A stretch of 64,000 bases of DNA from NCBI GenBank assembly GCA_963682055.1, contig OY821741.1, forward strand, positions 18,219,211 to 18,283,210. Reading direction: 5' to 3'. Made by a program: the position numbers and the translations under genes. This stretch comes from Primula veris. Its lineage: Eukaryota; Streptophyta; Magnoliopsida; Ericales; Primulaceae. Under the pieces are notes generated by a model, which saw only the letters and a program-made list of their open reading frames with translations, was not told where the DNA came from and searched no databases. Below are positions 1-12,556 of the stretch, in pieces. The stretch's first letter is position 1; the number at the start of each line of letters is the position of its first letter.

Positions 1-1179
1 TGCTGTGTATAGGTTATACAATTAGTCTATTACGTACGTGTGCATGTGGGCCATAACTGTGTAATGTAAGACTATACAAGTTTGCATGTATTTGAACATC
101 AACATATATGTGGAAGTGATATGAACTAAAAATAAGTTTAGTGTGTGATACATGTATATTGATCTGTTATTGATCAATAAGGTATTTGTTATTAAAATTG
201 TTCATTGGAATTGAAATATGCTGGTGTATATATGTTTGTATATATATGGATAGTTCTGGTGTTAAAGGTCAAGATTGACTCAAGCCAAGGGCTCGCCGTG
301 GCAGTAATAAACGGCATCGGTGGGCCAGTGTGAGACTAAGGCTTATGGCGGTGGCTGGGGTTGTTTCAAACCCTAGCTGCTGTGTTTTAGACGAGGTTGT
401 AAATTTAAAGAAAGGAGGGTCTGCCCTTGTTATTTCTTTAATTTGCTATAATTTCAGAGTAGTCATCTGAGTTTTCATGTTTCTCCATTAGACACTAGTG
501 TTTGTGAAAGAATCTATATTGATTGAAAACAGTTTTAGAAAATTATTATTTTACAGATTTCGACAGATATAATATTACATATTATATATAATCTGAAATC
601 TGTATATAATTAATTAATAACTATTTAGATTTAATTAATTTTTGTTATTTATTAATAATAGTTAAGATGTAATTAATTAGAAACTATTTAGATTAAATTG
701 ATAATTTTAGTTTATCAATTTATAATAGTTTGAATTTGATTAACTAGATTAATTAATATTGTTTAGAATTAATTAGTTTGCTTAATTAATAACAATTATA
801 TTTAAATTAATGGTTAATTGAAAAGACAGAAAAAAATTATAAGTGATGTATTTAATTTTCACGCGTTGAATAAAGTGTGTTCCTCCATATCAGATGGAAT
901 TAATTAGGATCACTAAGTTATAATTTGTATCCCTAAAAAGTATAAATAACTAAGAGGGAGAGTGAATTTATTTCGTTTAAAGGTCACGGTGTCCATCGCT
1001 ACTTTATAGATGAAGTAATTATTTTACGCGTTGGCTATACTGCATTCCTCCCCATCGGATGAAATAATTACGGAAGAATCAAGTATAAAGTATAATATTT
1101 TATTAGTATCTAATCATCTCTCCATCTGAGAGATTATATACTGTAACAATGGACTTATAATGGGTGATGGTATTCACTT

Positions 1180-1181
<2 letters not shown>

Positions 1182-1261
<80 letters not shown>
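1182..1261. repeat. (AT)n microsatellite
   Basis: An uninterrupted run of about 40 AT dinucleotides inside the leader of the decayed Copia element. It can extrude a cruciform and is likely length-polymorphic. Confidence 0.97.
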
Positions 1262-1263
<2 letters not shown>

Positions 1264-2759
1264 TCGCTCTCCATCTGAGGCTATGTTAATATTTATAGGA
1301 CCAAAGTTAAACCAAATATTTAATTTTTAGTTTGGCATTTGTCTAGACAGTAAAATTAAATTACTAAACTAGCATATCGAATGTTAAATAATAGACGTTC
1401 TCCCATCGAGACATATTATTTATGTTGATTAGGCTGGTGGTGGATTAGAGTTTTAAATATTTGATTATGCACCATGTTTATTAAAATCCACAATAATTTT
1501 TTGTTGCTCATTTAATATTTTATTTCTAATAGTTTTCTCATGATAATAAATAGCATTTGTGCCAGTAGTTAGTATACTTAAAAGCAAAATTGTTGATTTG
1601 AATTATTATGAATGTAAAATAAAAACTAGTATATTTTTATTTGACTGCTAATAAGCAAAGTTTTGTGTTTTGAGTTATGTTCACCAGCTCTGAATGAGCG
1701 GATAACTAATTAGTTGACCCAGAGTTATCAGAGGTGTATTGAATAGAATAGGATGAGATGTAGCGGTTTACATGTTATCATTTATGTCAAATGTATTGCA
1801 ACATCAGCATCAATAAATGTTATATTTCTATTATTTCACAATGTATCTAAAACGTATGTTTAAGATTCGGATTGTGATGATAGAGAAAATAACATGTGAA
1901 ACTTGTTAAACACAATAATGACGAAAAAGAACCAGTTTAAGGATCGTGTTCTTGAACTAAAGATCCTTAATGGTGAAACCAATGGCAAAAGCCAAGTTGA
2001 TATTTAAGGCACCAAAACGTTTTATGAAAACTCAATTGTTGCTTAGATTAATGAAAAGGTTTCTGTTTCTAAATCGAAAGTTATAAAAAAAATAAAAAGA
2101 TCTCATGAAGAGCTAGCAATTAAAGTAAAATTTTTTGATACATTCAACTTAAATATTAAACTATAGGTTATATCTTTTTCACTTGTTGCTGAAAATGTTT
2201 AGTGATTGTATATACCCAAAACTGGTGTGAAGATATTGGAATCACTAATCATGGTTGCAATTTTTGCAAGGGTTCCACCAAACCTGACAGTTTAGTGATG
2301 GTGATATTTATATTTTTTGGGAGATGGCACGAGCTGCCAGGAGTTGCAGTAGAAAATATTAGAATTTAATTTAGTAGACATTCTATATAAACCTTCCATT
2401 AGAAGAACTCTGTTTTAGTTTCTAAGAAAATGTATATAGATATTTTGTTTATTTTAATAACTCTTCGGTTATTGGATAAAATAAACAATATATCGAATAT
2501 GGTAGATAAGTGAATGGTCTTTGCATTATTAGTAATTTCTAATTCAACATCACAATTAAATTTTTGTTGAATAATATTGTTAGCATACCATGTAAGGAAA
2601 AGTAACCTTCAAGATAATGAACTATACATAATTTTGGCACGTACACCTATGGTATTTTAATATAAAAAAGATTTCAAGAATGGTTTAAAATGGTCAATTT
2701 GGATCATTGAAAGTGGAAGCACTATCAATTCTTGAATCATGTTTAGATAGTAAAATGAT

Positions 2760-3130
2760 CAAGTGGTCTTTCACGACCAAATGTTATATGAGCTAAAAAG
2801 GTGTAAGGATTGGTTCATTCTGATTTGTCTAATCCTATCAGATTCGTGATACATGAGTTTTGAATAGACAATCATATTAATATGTGATTATTCAAAGTAA
2901 ATGTATATTCATTTGATGCATCATAAATTTAAGTGCCTTGAAGTATTCAATGCATTTAAGACGGAGACAGATAATCATTTTGAAAATGTATATCGACACT
3001 TTGATATGATCAAGGTGGTGAGTAACTCTTTGAAAAGCTAGTGGACTACTTATCAGATGTAGGGATTACATCACAATTAACTTCACTTAGTATATAATCA
3101 TAGAACGGTGTAGTAAAAGGAAGGTAAGAG
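2760..3130 (+). pseudogene. Copia integrase core remnant
   Basis: Short in-register pieces, in shifting plus-strand frames, resemble the Copia integrase core: a DYS-like box followed by MYIHLMHHKF, then a GGEY-like box near 3010, then a segment ending GITSQLTS near 3060-3090. The pieces are separated by stops and frameshifts, so no enzyme can be made. This is a fossil of the element spanning 1-4588. Confidence 0.6.
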
Positions 3131-3799
3131 ATTCTTATGCATATATCTTACACTCGATTCCATCTTACTTTGTACCTAGTACTTCCATAGAACTTTAGAT
3201 TTGCTGTAAGCTTAATCTTAGGAAGTTCTATTATATGGAAGTCCAACACACGTGTTGAAGGGAAATGCAAAGAAGTAGGAATCAAATATTGATGTTTGTT
3301 TTTTGTTGGTTGAAACGAAAGGTGGTTACACATTTTTTCCTAAGAATAGTCACTGTTACCATACATGACTGATTCTAGAAAAGGGATTAGATGTTAACCA
3401 CAAAACCAAAATAAAGTTAGCATGATAGAAGTTACTAGAAGTTAGGGAGACATTTTTACTATATACCTATAGTTCAAAATAAAACATCGCATGATAGACT
3501 CACATATACGTTTTCTCAGTGGGAGAAATTAGGTGATTCATGCAGACGATGTTGGTGTATAACACCAGTTCAAAAGTTCCTAATGTTTAGTACTTAAAGG
3601 GAGGTTCATCGTAGTGGGAGGGTCTTGAAATGAACTAGACATTTCTTATACTTAGAATAATCTTGCGAGATGATCCTTGATAAGTTGGAAAATTAACCAC
3701 TAGATACAATGAATCTCAATAAGATATAGATGCAGATCATTGACAAGCGGCTAGAATTCTGGTCAAGACAGTTTACATTAATAGAAGTCTTGGGCAGTA

Positions 3800-4170
3800 C
3801 TTTTATGATACAACCAGATGTCATACAAGCTTGAGAAGTCTCTAGATTTAAGCAAGCATCTAGGTCTTGGAGTATCCGTTTTGATCGGGCAATAAAGTCT
3901 CGTGACTTTAATCAATGGTCGGATAAATAGTATTAATACTAGAAGCGTGATGGATACATTTTGATGTTTTTCGTACTATATGTAAATTAACTTGGTCATT
4001 GAAAACGATGTGGGATAGTTATTTACAATAAATGTATGGTTATCCACATAGTTAGATATAAAAGGATTTGAGATAAGTCAGTCACATTATTTGATGTTGG
4101 ACTTTTCACAAAGCAAGTTATATCGGTTCTGATTCTAGCTGAATTTAGCATAGTAATTTCCAAGAAATGA
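3800..4170 (+). pseudogene. Copia reverse transcriptase remnant
   Basis: Around 3806-3925 the plus strand reads QP-G-like, then KQASRSWSIRFD, the segment that precedes the Copia YVDD box. A decayed FFVLYV stretch follows near 3970 and a NDVG-like piece near 4000. Several stops interrupt it, and the catalytic aspartates cannot be confirmed. Order relative to the integrase remnant (integrase before reverse transcriptase) fits Ty1/Copia. Confidence 0.6.
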
Positions 4171-4963
4171 TGGCTCCTTTCGGATTTGGAATGTTTTATA
4201 GACGATTCCATATGAGTTGTTAATTGAATGTCTCATGTATGTTATGAAATTCGTTAGATATTATATTTATTTTTCCTTTGGCATTGTTATTAGATTTAAA
4301 TCTAGCACATAGCAAGATTATTTAAATATGGTAAAATATTTAATGAATTATCTTAAATGATTAAGGATTAAATGTAGTTTTACTAAGAAGTTAGTCTTTA
4401 ATCATTTTTGATTAGTAGACTTGAATTTTCAGTCAACTAGCAATTATAGAAAATTAACACAAGTAGATTTAAAAGTGAAAATGATTACATCCTAACTTTC
4501 TATTAGACCCTTTGTTAAGATGGGGATGGGAGTTTTGATGTAGTGCATCATGACTTTAAGTATAAGTGGGAAATTATTAGAATGGTATTGTAACATTCCG
4601 TATTTTTATAAATGGTTTTATTTATGATTTAATTTATCCAAAAACGTTTTATACAAAATTTTACCAAAAACCAGTCACTCGACTAATTTTTAGCCAAAAA
4701 CCGAAACTCTTCCGAAAAATTTTATTTTAAAAACCTGTTACTAATTTTACTAATAAAAAGGACCCAATAGATTTGTTTCTAAAAAAATTGTATTTTTGAG
4801 TAGTAAAACAATATTTTTTGATTAAGAGTTAACTTTTAGAACTTTGGGGACCAAATAGATCGTTACCACAAACTATCTCAAAACAGTTTTCTTAAACACT
4901 TTTCAGCCACTTTCAATAGATAAAAACAGTAAAAACAAGTTAGAAGAGAGAGATTACAAACCC

Positions 4964-4964
<1 letters not shown>

Positions 4965-4994
<30 letters not shown>

Positions 4995-5027
4995 AAGAAG
5001 AAGAAGAAGAAGAAGAAGAAGAAGAAG
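4965..5027. repeat. (AAG)n microsatellite
   Basis: About 21 uninterrupted AAG triplets. Being transcript-sense purine-rich, it could lie in an untranslated leader of the LTR, but no start codon or frame follows. Confidence 0.95.
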
Positions 5028-5504
5028 CCACGTTAGCGGGTTCTTACCGGAAGCATCTCCTCAACGCTCTAAGGTAACGGGGGTTATCTATTGCGCCTAG
5101 ACGAGTGTGTATGTTAGGTTTTGGTTTTGTGTTTATTATTAATTGGGGGGTTTTTGCCTTTTATCTTAATTATGTTCTTAAATTGATAATTGAGTTTATT
5201 TGTTGTACGTTTAATTCACTTATTTGATTTTGGAGTAGTTGAGGATTTAGTCTTTTAATTTCGGATTAATGAGAATATTAATGGGTTGCGTGTTTTATGC
5301 GTTGATTATGTGTTATTATGGATGTTGATAGAATTGGGTAAATTATTGTTGAATAATGATGGGTTTTATATTGCGTATACAAGGTGTTTGTTAAAATGCC
5401 TGAATGGAATTTTATATTGATAGAGTTGGTTGGCTAGTTGTGAATCTAATACCTATGCTTATTTGCTTTGTTGAATTGCGTCAAAGTGACGTATGAGAAT
5501 GTGT

Positions 5505-5634
5505 TATTTGCGTGGATTTATATTATTGGCCGAGGCCGTATGAGATGTGATTAGTTGAATGGATTTACATTATTGGCCGAGGCCATATGAGATGTGATTA
5601 GTTGAATGGTTTTATATTATTGGCCGAGGCCTTG
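5505..5634. repeat. 47-bp tandem repeat, nearly 3 copies
   Basis: The block containing TATTGGCCGAGGCC and GAGATGTGATTAGTTGAATG recurs at 5524, 5571 and 5618, a period of 47 bp, with a few substitutions between units. It lies inside the LTR-like sequence. Confidence 0.9.
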
Positions 5635-5650
5635 TGATTTAGCTATAGTG

Positions 5651-6035
5651 GCAATGGTCTCTGTCTCTTCCTAATTCCGGGGACAGAAGACGGCCGAGGG
5701 GATAGGGAATGACTCGTCTTACGGACTGAGGCGAGTGGCATGAGAGGTCCTAGTGTGCCCTATATTTATTTTTATGTTAGCTATGGTCTCTGTCTCTTCC
5801 TAATTCCGGGGACAGAAGACGGACGAGGGGATAGGGAATGACTCGTCTTACGGACTGGGACGAGTGGCATGAGAGGTCCAAGTGCGCACTTTAAATCTAC
5901 TTTTATGTTAGCAATGGTCTCTGTCTCTTTCTAATTTCGGGGACAGAAGACGGCCGAAGGGATAGGGAATGACCTACCTTACGGACTGGGATAGGTGGCA
6001 TGAGAGGTCCATGTTTGCTATAGATGCTTATTCAA
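5651..6035. repeat. ~130-bp tandem repeat, 3 copies
   Basis: Units begin with GC(A/T)ATGGTCTCTGTCTCTT at 5651, 5780 and 5911. Each contains GGGGACAGAAGACGG, GATAGGGAATGAC and GGCATGAGAGGTCC. Unit ends differ slightly. Non-coding, inside the LTR-like sequence. Confidence 0.9.
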
Positions 6036-7128
6036 TTTATTTCGTTGTTCGATGTTATTATTAGTTCTTTTATACGTTGATTATCGTAGTTGTTGTTTGT
6101 GAGTTCATGAATTTATGGGATGGATTGACGGTATTTGTGGTGCCGTCCCGTATAGGTATGTGCGTGAGACTCACCGTTACAGTTTTGTATTTCAGGTACA
6201 ACTTAGGCTGAGGCGTTTGGTTAGGAGCATTAACAAGATATCGCATGGGCTCGGGGCTTCTTTCTATTGCTTTCTTTTTCTTAGACTATCTTTTTAAGGT
6301 TGTAGCCTACGGGCAAATTACATGCGTTGTTTTTCTTTTCTTATAACTTTGTTAAAATCATTACGTTTTGTAGCCGTGTTTGGCAAACTTTTTTTTTATG
6401 TAATTGATTGATTGTTCCTTTAGGTCGCAAATGTTTTCTTTTAAAAATTTTAATTTTGTACCAACAGGTTTCGTTTTCCTTTTATTTAAAAGGGTCATCC
6501 CTCGAAATCCGTGTTTATAAAGAAGTCTAAGAGCTCAAAGGCCAAAGTGTCTATGCATTCGAGAGCATAAAAAATAGAAGCTTATAAGCAAAGTAGCATG
6601 GAGGTATGCATATTATGTTAAAAAGCCAGTAATAGTCAAGTTTAATAGAATGGTGATTTGCAAATGTTTTCTAAAACTGAGTGTTGAACTATGAATACAG
6701 AATATACACATGACGGTAATGGACCACCGACATATGTAATGTTATCCAAGCTATTTTGTGCCGAGAGACATTTTTAACAACAAACCCTAAGTATCTTTAG
6801 AGGTCTTACCATGATTTGATATAACCATGAATAGTTTTACATTTTCTCGTTTTTATGTAATCATGTAAGATTGGAGAGGGCTATGTTTAGTATTGGGGAA
6901 ATTTTTATCTGTTTGTGCGTGTCGTTTTATTATACCCTCACAAGACTATAACTCGTCCTTTTATGTTTTAAAGGTTTAAAGGCTTGCTGCACAAGCTAAG
7001 TGCAACCGTGATTCCTACAAAAGTGAGTTAGGATTATATTTTTACTATTTTAGTATTTAGATACTCAGTTTAATTCCGCCCAGTTACCGCTTGCGACACT
7101 CGAGGGTGAGTATCGAGCGAGTTGGGGG

Positions 7129-8986
7129 TGTGATTCGACCTAAAATATGCCATTTTCAGGTATTAATTATAGCATTAAATCCAATTTTGCAATGCGTAAA
7201 TAGGGTTTTTATGCCAATTTACTATCTTTATGTGTTTTAGGGTCGGTAATCTATTTATATGTGAAAATTGCCCTTTTTAGATGTAAATATGTGAAGAAAT
7301 GAAATGAAATTACTCAAGAAGCAAGTTGGAGGAGCTAAATGACCCAAAATAAGATAATATCATATTTATATTCGGTCATATATGCTATAAGTGGGGAGCA
7401 AGGAATAAATCTAACCAAAAAGCAAAGAAATTCAGTTCTCCGCCAGATGATTCGAATAAAGCCTGCTTATTTGAATAAGAAGATCTTCGACTGCCACAAA
7501 TCTATGACGTGTCATAATTTTCTTGAATTAATAATGCCTTATTGGAATAACTGAATTTTAGGTTTTAGGGTCTGGAATTTTCTGAGCTGACTTGGATAAA
7601 TACCCAAGACCTACAATATTTTTGTAGGTCGTTTTTATTAACAAGAGCCATATTTTTCGTTTTTTTTTCTTTCTTCCTTCTCTCTAATAATAGTTCCTTC
7701 TAATAAATTACTCTATCCGTCCCTTTTTAAGAGCCCCCCTTATAAATTGCTACTTTTTAAGAATAGTAAATTTTGATACATAAATTACCAATATTGTCCT
7801 TGTAAATATCATAATTAAAGTTAATGCGGGTAACTTTTTTCCTAAAAATTGTTGTTGTTGTAGTTATAAATGGTAAGTATATAAAGGGTAAAAGAGTAAA
7901 TTTGTTGTATTAGAATTACCATATTGAAAACGCGGACACTTATTTTGGGAAAACCCAATATGGAATAGTGGACACTTAATTAAGGACGAAGGGATTATAT
8001 TTTTATAATTTTTTTAGCATTGTGGACTGATCATTGGTGTTCCTCCATTGTCACTTTGCTGAGTTCATACCTCCTTCTACTTGAAATTTATTTTACAAGT
8101 AAATTCTATCCTTTATTTTTTATGCGTCTTTTATTTATTTTTACGTTATAAATTGCATGCTTGTTAGTTCATCGCTTGAATAAGGATTGACAACCCTTGT
8201 TTCAATATATTGATTATCCTTGCAAGTTGGTTTAGGTTTAGTTGAAGTAAGAACAATGGAGCGAGTAATATCTTGAATTAACAAACCATAAAAAGCGTAT
8301 CCTAAATAATCTTTACAACAATTTAACATTGTCTCCATGAAACGAATCTTACTTATCATATTAAAACTACGGTCGACCTTAGTACTCTTGCTAGGTAAAA
8401 AGGATTTGTTTTTGTATCACGTTTTAAGTCCGACCAATATATCATCCCCAATTCCGAAAACAAGTATCACACTATAATTCATTAACTTTTCAATCAGTTT
8501 TATATAACAAATTCGTTCTCTAGAAAGAGAGGAAAGAAAAATGCATTAAAATTGAGTGTTTGTGCATGAATTCTCCGTTTTATCATAAGATCATCTCTTG
8601 TTCTTACTTTTTACGTTGTTTTTTAGTATTTCCTTTGATTATGTGGCATGTTTACGTATTCTTGAATGTTTTAAATCATTAATCTTATCTCTCACATGCA
8701 AAACTAGTTAAAACAAATCGATACTGTCGTATAAGCTAGTTATTGATTAATTAACGCCGCATGTTAAAGAACGTATATTGGTAATAATATGAAAATCCCT
8801 TAAAAAACCTTTAATAATCGGATTTTAGTTGTTTAAAACCCTCGAGGAATGAGCCTTTGGATTGACAACCGAACCGATAACGCTCTCCTCATTACTAATT
8901 AATTGACAGCTAATTAGTAAACCCCTGTAAAACTATATAGGATAACAACCAAACGGTTTCACAGACGATAACCTTGTTGTGCTTTC
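7129..8986 (+). repeat. LTR copy 1 of the Gypsy derivative
   Basis: Starts TGTGATTCGACC after a polypurine tract. Its right part (8448-8986) aligns with 12920-13460, including CACAGACGATAACCTT near the end. It is about 950 bp longer than copy 2, with extra central sequence that includes a MITE at 7711-7995. The 71-codon frame at 7339 is not conserved in copy 2 and I do not call it a gene. Confidence 0.6.
7711..7995. mobile_element. Stowaway-like MITE inside LTR copy 1
   Basis: Ends CTCTATCCGTCCCTTTTTAA on the left and, inverted, a matching TTAAGGACGAAGGGAT on the right, flanked by TA dinucleotides. These ends and the TA target are typical of Tc1/Mariner-derived Stowaway MITEs. It has no coding capacity. 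The equivalent position in LTR copy 2 lacks it. Confidence 0.65.
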
Positions 8987-9082
8987 CAAGAAAAATACTA
9001 CTGCTATTTTAGTACGTAGGAAAAAACTATGTACCGAAAGGGCATAGTAGTTCTATAAAACCAGTGGAAAGTCGTATCAACC

Positions 9083-9787
9083 ATGAGCATGAGAATGAGA
9101 ATGAGATCTATAAAACCAAAGAAAAGTTGTACCAGCCGTGCAAAAGTAGTTCTCATGAAGCTAGGCGAGTCTGAAGAGGCACTCATAAAGGAGGCAAATG
9201 ATAAGCTTACAAAGAAAAAAAAGGCTTATTGGAGAAGTAATAAGAAAACTGTAGAAATGGTGCTGGAAGCAGCTCAGGAAGAAGGAGAAAATCTCAAAGA
9301 AGTACCCCAAAAGAAACCCACAAAAGCTTGGAACTTTAGGGATAGAAGAGTTGTCAAGGACAACAATCCTGTAAGAAGAGATGCCTTCATAGACGAAGAG
9401 GATGTGTGACTCCGAACTTATGTGGCAAAGCTCGTATCAGACGAGATGTCAAGTTTGATTGGTAATGAAAATTTCGACAACCCAATACTCATAGAAATTG
9501 AGGAATATGGAGAGGCTTGTTTTGGAGATCTTGCACTAGAGGCACCATCGTGTTTTCCAGTGGAGCATGTACTCAAAACCAACGATATGGATGAATTGTT
9601 CCCATTCATAAGGAGAGTGACTGAGGAAGAAATCATTAAGAGTACAATGATTGGAGAAGTGTTGAAAAGACACCCTCATTACAGGCATGTTGATGTATCG
9701 CGAGGTTTACACCCTCATGGATTACCATTCCACTTGTCAAATTATATGGGAAAGTTTCTCAAGCTGCCACGCAATCGATCCACATGA
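9083..9787 (+). pseudogene. gag-like region of the Gypsy derivative
   Basis: Two adjacent open frames, 9083-9409 (108 codons, Lys/Arg-rich, then acidic) and 9422-9787 (121 codons, acidic), are separated by a stop and frame change. They run into the retropepsin-like remnant that follows, so they probably represent the C-terminal part of a Gag or Gag-Pol linker. No CCHC zinc knuckle is visible. The first start codons (MSMRMRMR) are low complexity and may not be real. I recognise no specific function. Confidence 0.45.
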
Positions 9788-10372
9788 GGAATTGATTACC
9801 CAACGGTAACCATTGTCATAGGCGACTTCCCCATAGACAGATTCTTGATAGATATGAGGGCATTTGAAAATGTAATGCTCGCTAACATCTTCTATGGACT
9901 TGGCCTCACTAAGGTACATCCCTACAACAAAAGGATAATTATGGCCAATGGTCAAAAGTTAGAGAAGGCTCGGGGTATAGCCAAGGAGTTGATTTGTTAA
10001 ATTTGCGACTTTTTATATATCGTAGACTTTATTGTCTATGATATACTGCTTGAACAATCTCACCACCGACTTAACAAAGTCATATTAGGAGCGCCATTCT
10101 TAAAGGCATCACAAGCCATCATCAGCTACAAGGAGCAGGACATGACTATACATTGTGGAAATAAGTACTTGACTTTCGGGATTCCATCTTTTATGGGAGG
10201 AATTCAGTGTTTTCATGACACATCATCCGGGAAGCACTCAAGGAGTACCGTCGCACTATTCGCATCAAACTTCTTCAACATTTCAAGCAAGGCGACTAAG
10301 TTTCTTTTCCTAGACCTGCCTCTTTCAAGTATGAAATTCAACATGGACGATATTAATGAGGGGAGATCCTGA
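9788..10372 (+). pseudogene. Retropepsin-like remnant
   Basis: Reads through TVTIVIGDFPIDRFLIDM, then KVILGAPFL-type and AIISYKEQ segments, matching the layout of plant Gypsy aspartic proteases (flap region, then ILG-PFL). The catalytic D-L/S-G triplet is DMR at 9851-9859, so the conserved glycine is missing, and stops lie at 9785 and 9998. It is inactive. No reverse transcriptase follows, which is abnormal for a complete Gypsy pol. Confidence 0.55.
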
Positions 10373-12556
10373 AGAAGAGCTCAGGGAAGATCAGACATTA
10401 GTCACGAAGAGTGACGAGGTAGGAGAGGACGAAGGTCCTCCTACTTTCATCTAATTCCACCACCAATCCACCATCACTACCATTTCTAAATAACCACCTT
10501 TTATTTTTGTATATATATAATGTTGTATTTAGTCCACATGGAGTTTTTTTGGGTTAACCAACTCCGATGTGGTTTACTTCTCCCAACAGTGAGGACACTG
10601 TCAATTTTAGTTGGGGGGTGTGGATACATCTTCATTGGTTACTCACGAAAATGGGGAGAATTTTTGAAAATTTGTATACATATGTTTTTTTCTTAGTTAT
10701 TTAAAAACCCCATTTGTTTTTTTCATATATATACGAAAAAAATCCAAAAAAATAGAAAAACCAAAAAAAATACCAAAATATTTTGAGTGTTTCTTTTTAT
10801 CTCCTACTTATTATAGGAGTTTTACAATTTTATAGACATTTTCTGCAACCCTTGCATTCTATATGGTTCGTTAGTGTTTGTGTTAGACAACCAAAAGGAT
10901 TTTTCGAAGAGTTGACCAGAATTGAGTCATTGCGGACCTGACCGGTCAACCTGACCGATCAACCTCTTGCAGATTTGGATCAGAGTTGATTTTCTTGAAA
11001 TTCAGCCATTCACTCCGCCTCATTACTGCACAAAAGGTGTATCTACTCTATAACTCAGATTTTGTTAATTTTGTGAATACTTTGCGTGTTTCATTCATGA
11101 ATTGTGAATATCGTGTTAGGATTGTATGAGAAAAGAAAAAAAATTTAAAAAATATTGTTTAGGTTTATCTGTTAGGAAACCCGCTCTTATACCAAAACAT
11201 GTGGCAATAATTTGAAAGTGAAAAAAATATTTGTATTATTCTAGGGTGTTAAATCTTTAGATAAGTTTGCTTTAACCTTGATCATTTCACTCAAGCCAAT
11301 TTAGGGTGAGATAATATTGTACAAGTTGCATGATATACCTAGAGTTTAAAGTGTATTTAAATTTACTTATTTTCCCGTGACAGTCCCTAAAAACTTGTAA
11401 AAACCGTATTTATAAAACTTTCACATTATTTACAAAGCTTTAATTTAAGTAGACGGTGTCCTGGATCTGGATACCTTTGCCAGTACCCTTTAGCCCCAGC
11501 ATTAGGATAGGGGTGGATAGACAGGTGTGTACACCCACCGTTCTCTAAGAGAAACTGTCTAACCTTACGGCATATATATTTATAATTCGGCTAGTTTAGG
11601 AATCCGAGGCATGCCCAATAAGTCTTCACTTACACACAAGTGTAAGCAAATATTGAGGGAATATTTTTCTAGACTTATTACTGTCACATGAGTCCCTGTT
11701 CATTTATATGGTTGAATACCCTCCCAACAATTTCAAAAGATAGGTAAATGGGATGGGGATATAAGTATCATCAGGCCTTGACAGGACGGATGAAAAAAGT
11801 CTAGAAGAATAAATGGGTAAAAAGATCCAATGAGATAAGGAGGAGCGGTGTATGGTGAACAAAGGAAGAAAAGAAGCCGAAGGCTCAAATGTGCAAAAAG
11901 AAAAAAATAATAATAATTGAAAATGAAAAAGTGAGCTCCTATTATATGAAAAAATGAGAGATGATGTGAGTAAACTAGAATGGAGATTATACAGTAGTAT
12001 ATATTTTTACTATATAGTCTTTTGGTTTTTTAGTTAAGTTTAATAAAAATGATGAACTGCAAGGTGTTTTTCTCAATCAATTGTCGATCTTCGGGCTAAC
12101 AGTATAAACTAATCATAAATCACGTACAATATTAAATCAGGGTATTTTGAGGAGAGTGACATTTTTAACGATAAACCTTACGTATCTTTAGAGGTCTTAC
12201 CCTATTTTAATATGACTACACATACTTTTCATCTAGTTGAATCCATGTGAGTTCGTAAGAGTGGGGACTTAATTGGTAGATTTAAAACGTAATCCGTTTG
12301 TGGATGTTCCTTACTAAATCCTCACAAGACAAAACTCGTCTTTTTACGGTTAAAAGCTTTAACGGCTTATTGCATACGCTAAATGCAATAGTGTTTTCTA
12401 TGACAATGATTTATCTTTACTTTTATCGTATTTAGTTTTAGGCTATTTAGTGCACTAAACTCAAAAAGAAAATGAATTTTTCAAAGACAACCGACAAACT
12501 TTACATCTTTGTTATCGCTTCCAATGCTCGAGACGAGCATTGAGCTAGTTGGGGGG
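10373..12556 (+). other. Non-coding internal region of the Gypsy derivative
   Basis: About 2.2 kb without pol homology. A purine-rich TTTTAGTTGGGGGGTG at 10606-10621 looks like an extra polypurine tract. The last 400 bp repeat the sequence at 6769-7128 and end in the tract that primes the second LTR. Confidence 0.5.

Larger units (their letters stand above)
1..4588 (+). mobile_element. Old, decayed Ty1/Copia retrotransposon
   Basis: No long reading frame survives, but short stretches translate on the plus strand into Copia pol segments in the expected order: an integrase core near 2760-3130, then reverse transcriptase near 3800-4170. Frameshifts and stops occur every few dozen codons. The first ~1.4 kb is AT-rich leader-like sequence with short motifs of the kind ctccatctgag repeated at 889, 1050, 1120 and 1268, and a long AT microsatellite. 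LTRs could not be placed; the left end may lie outside the window, and the right end is set by the start of a different LTR at 4589. Family assignment rests on order and motif resemblance only. Confidence 0.6.
4589..6520 (+). repeat. Gypsy-like LTR with internal tandem repeats
   Basis: Begins TGTAACATTCCG, a start resembling that of many plant Ty3/Gypsy LTRs. It contains a GAA microsatellite, a 47-bp tandem repeat and a 130-bp tandem repeat, and no coding capacity; the 60-codon frame at 6115 is not convincing. I found neither a partner LTR nor a target duplication, so this may be a solo LTR or a fragment. The right boundary is approximate. Confidence 0.45.

Noticed and set aside
7339..7554. 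71-codon plus frame
   Set aside because: It lies inside an LTR and is absent from the paired LTR copy.
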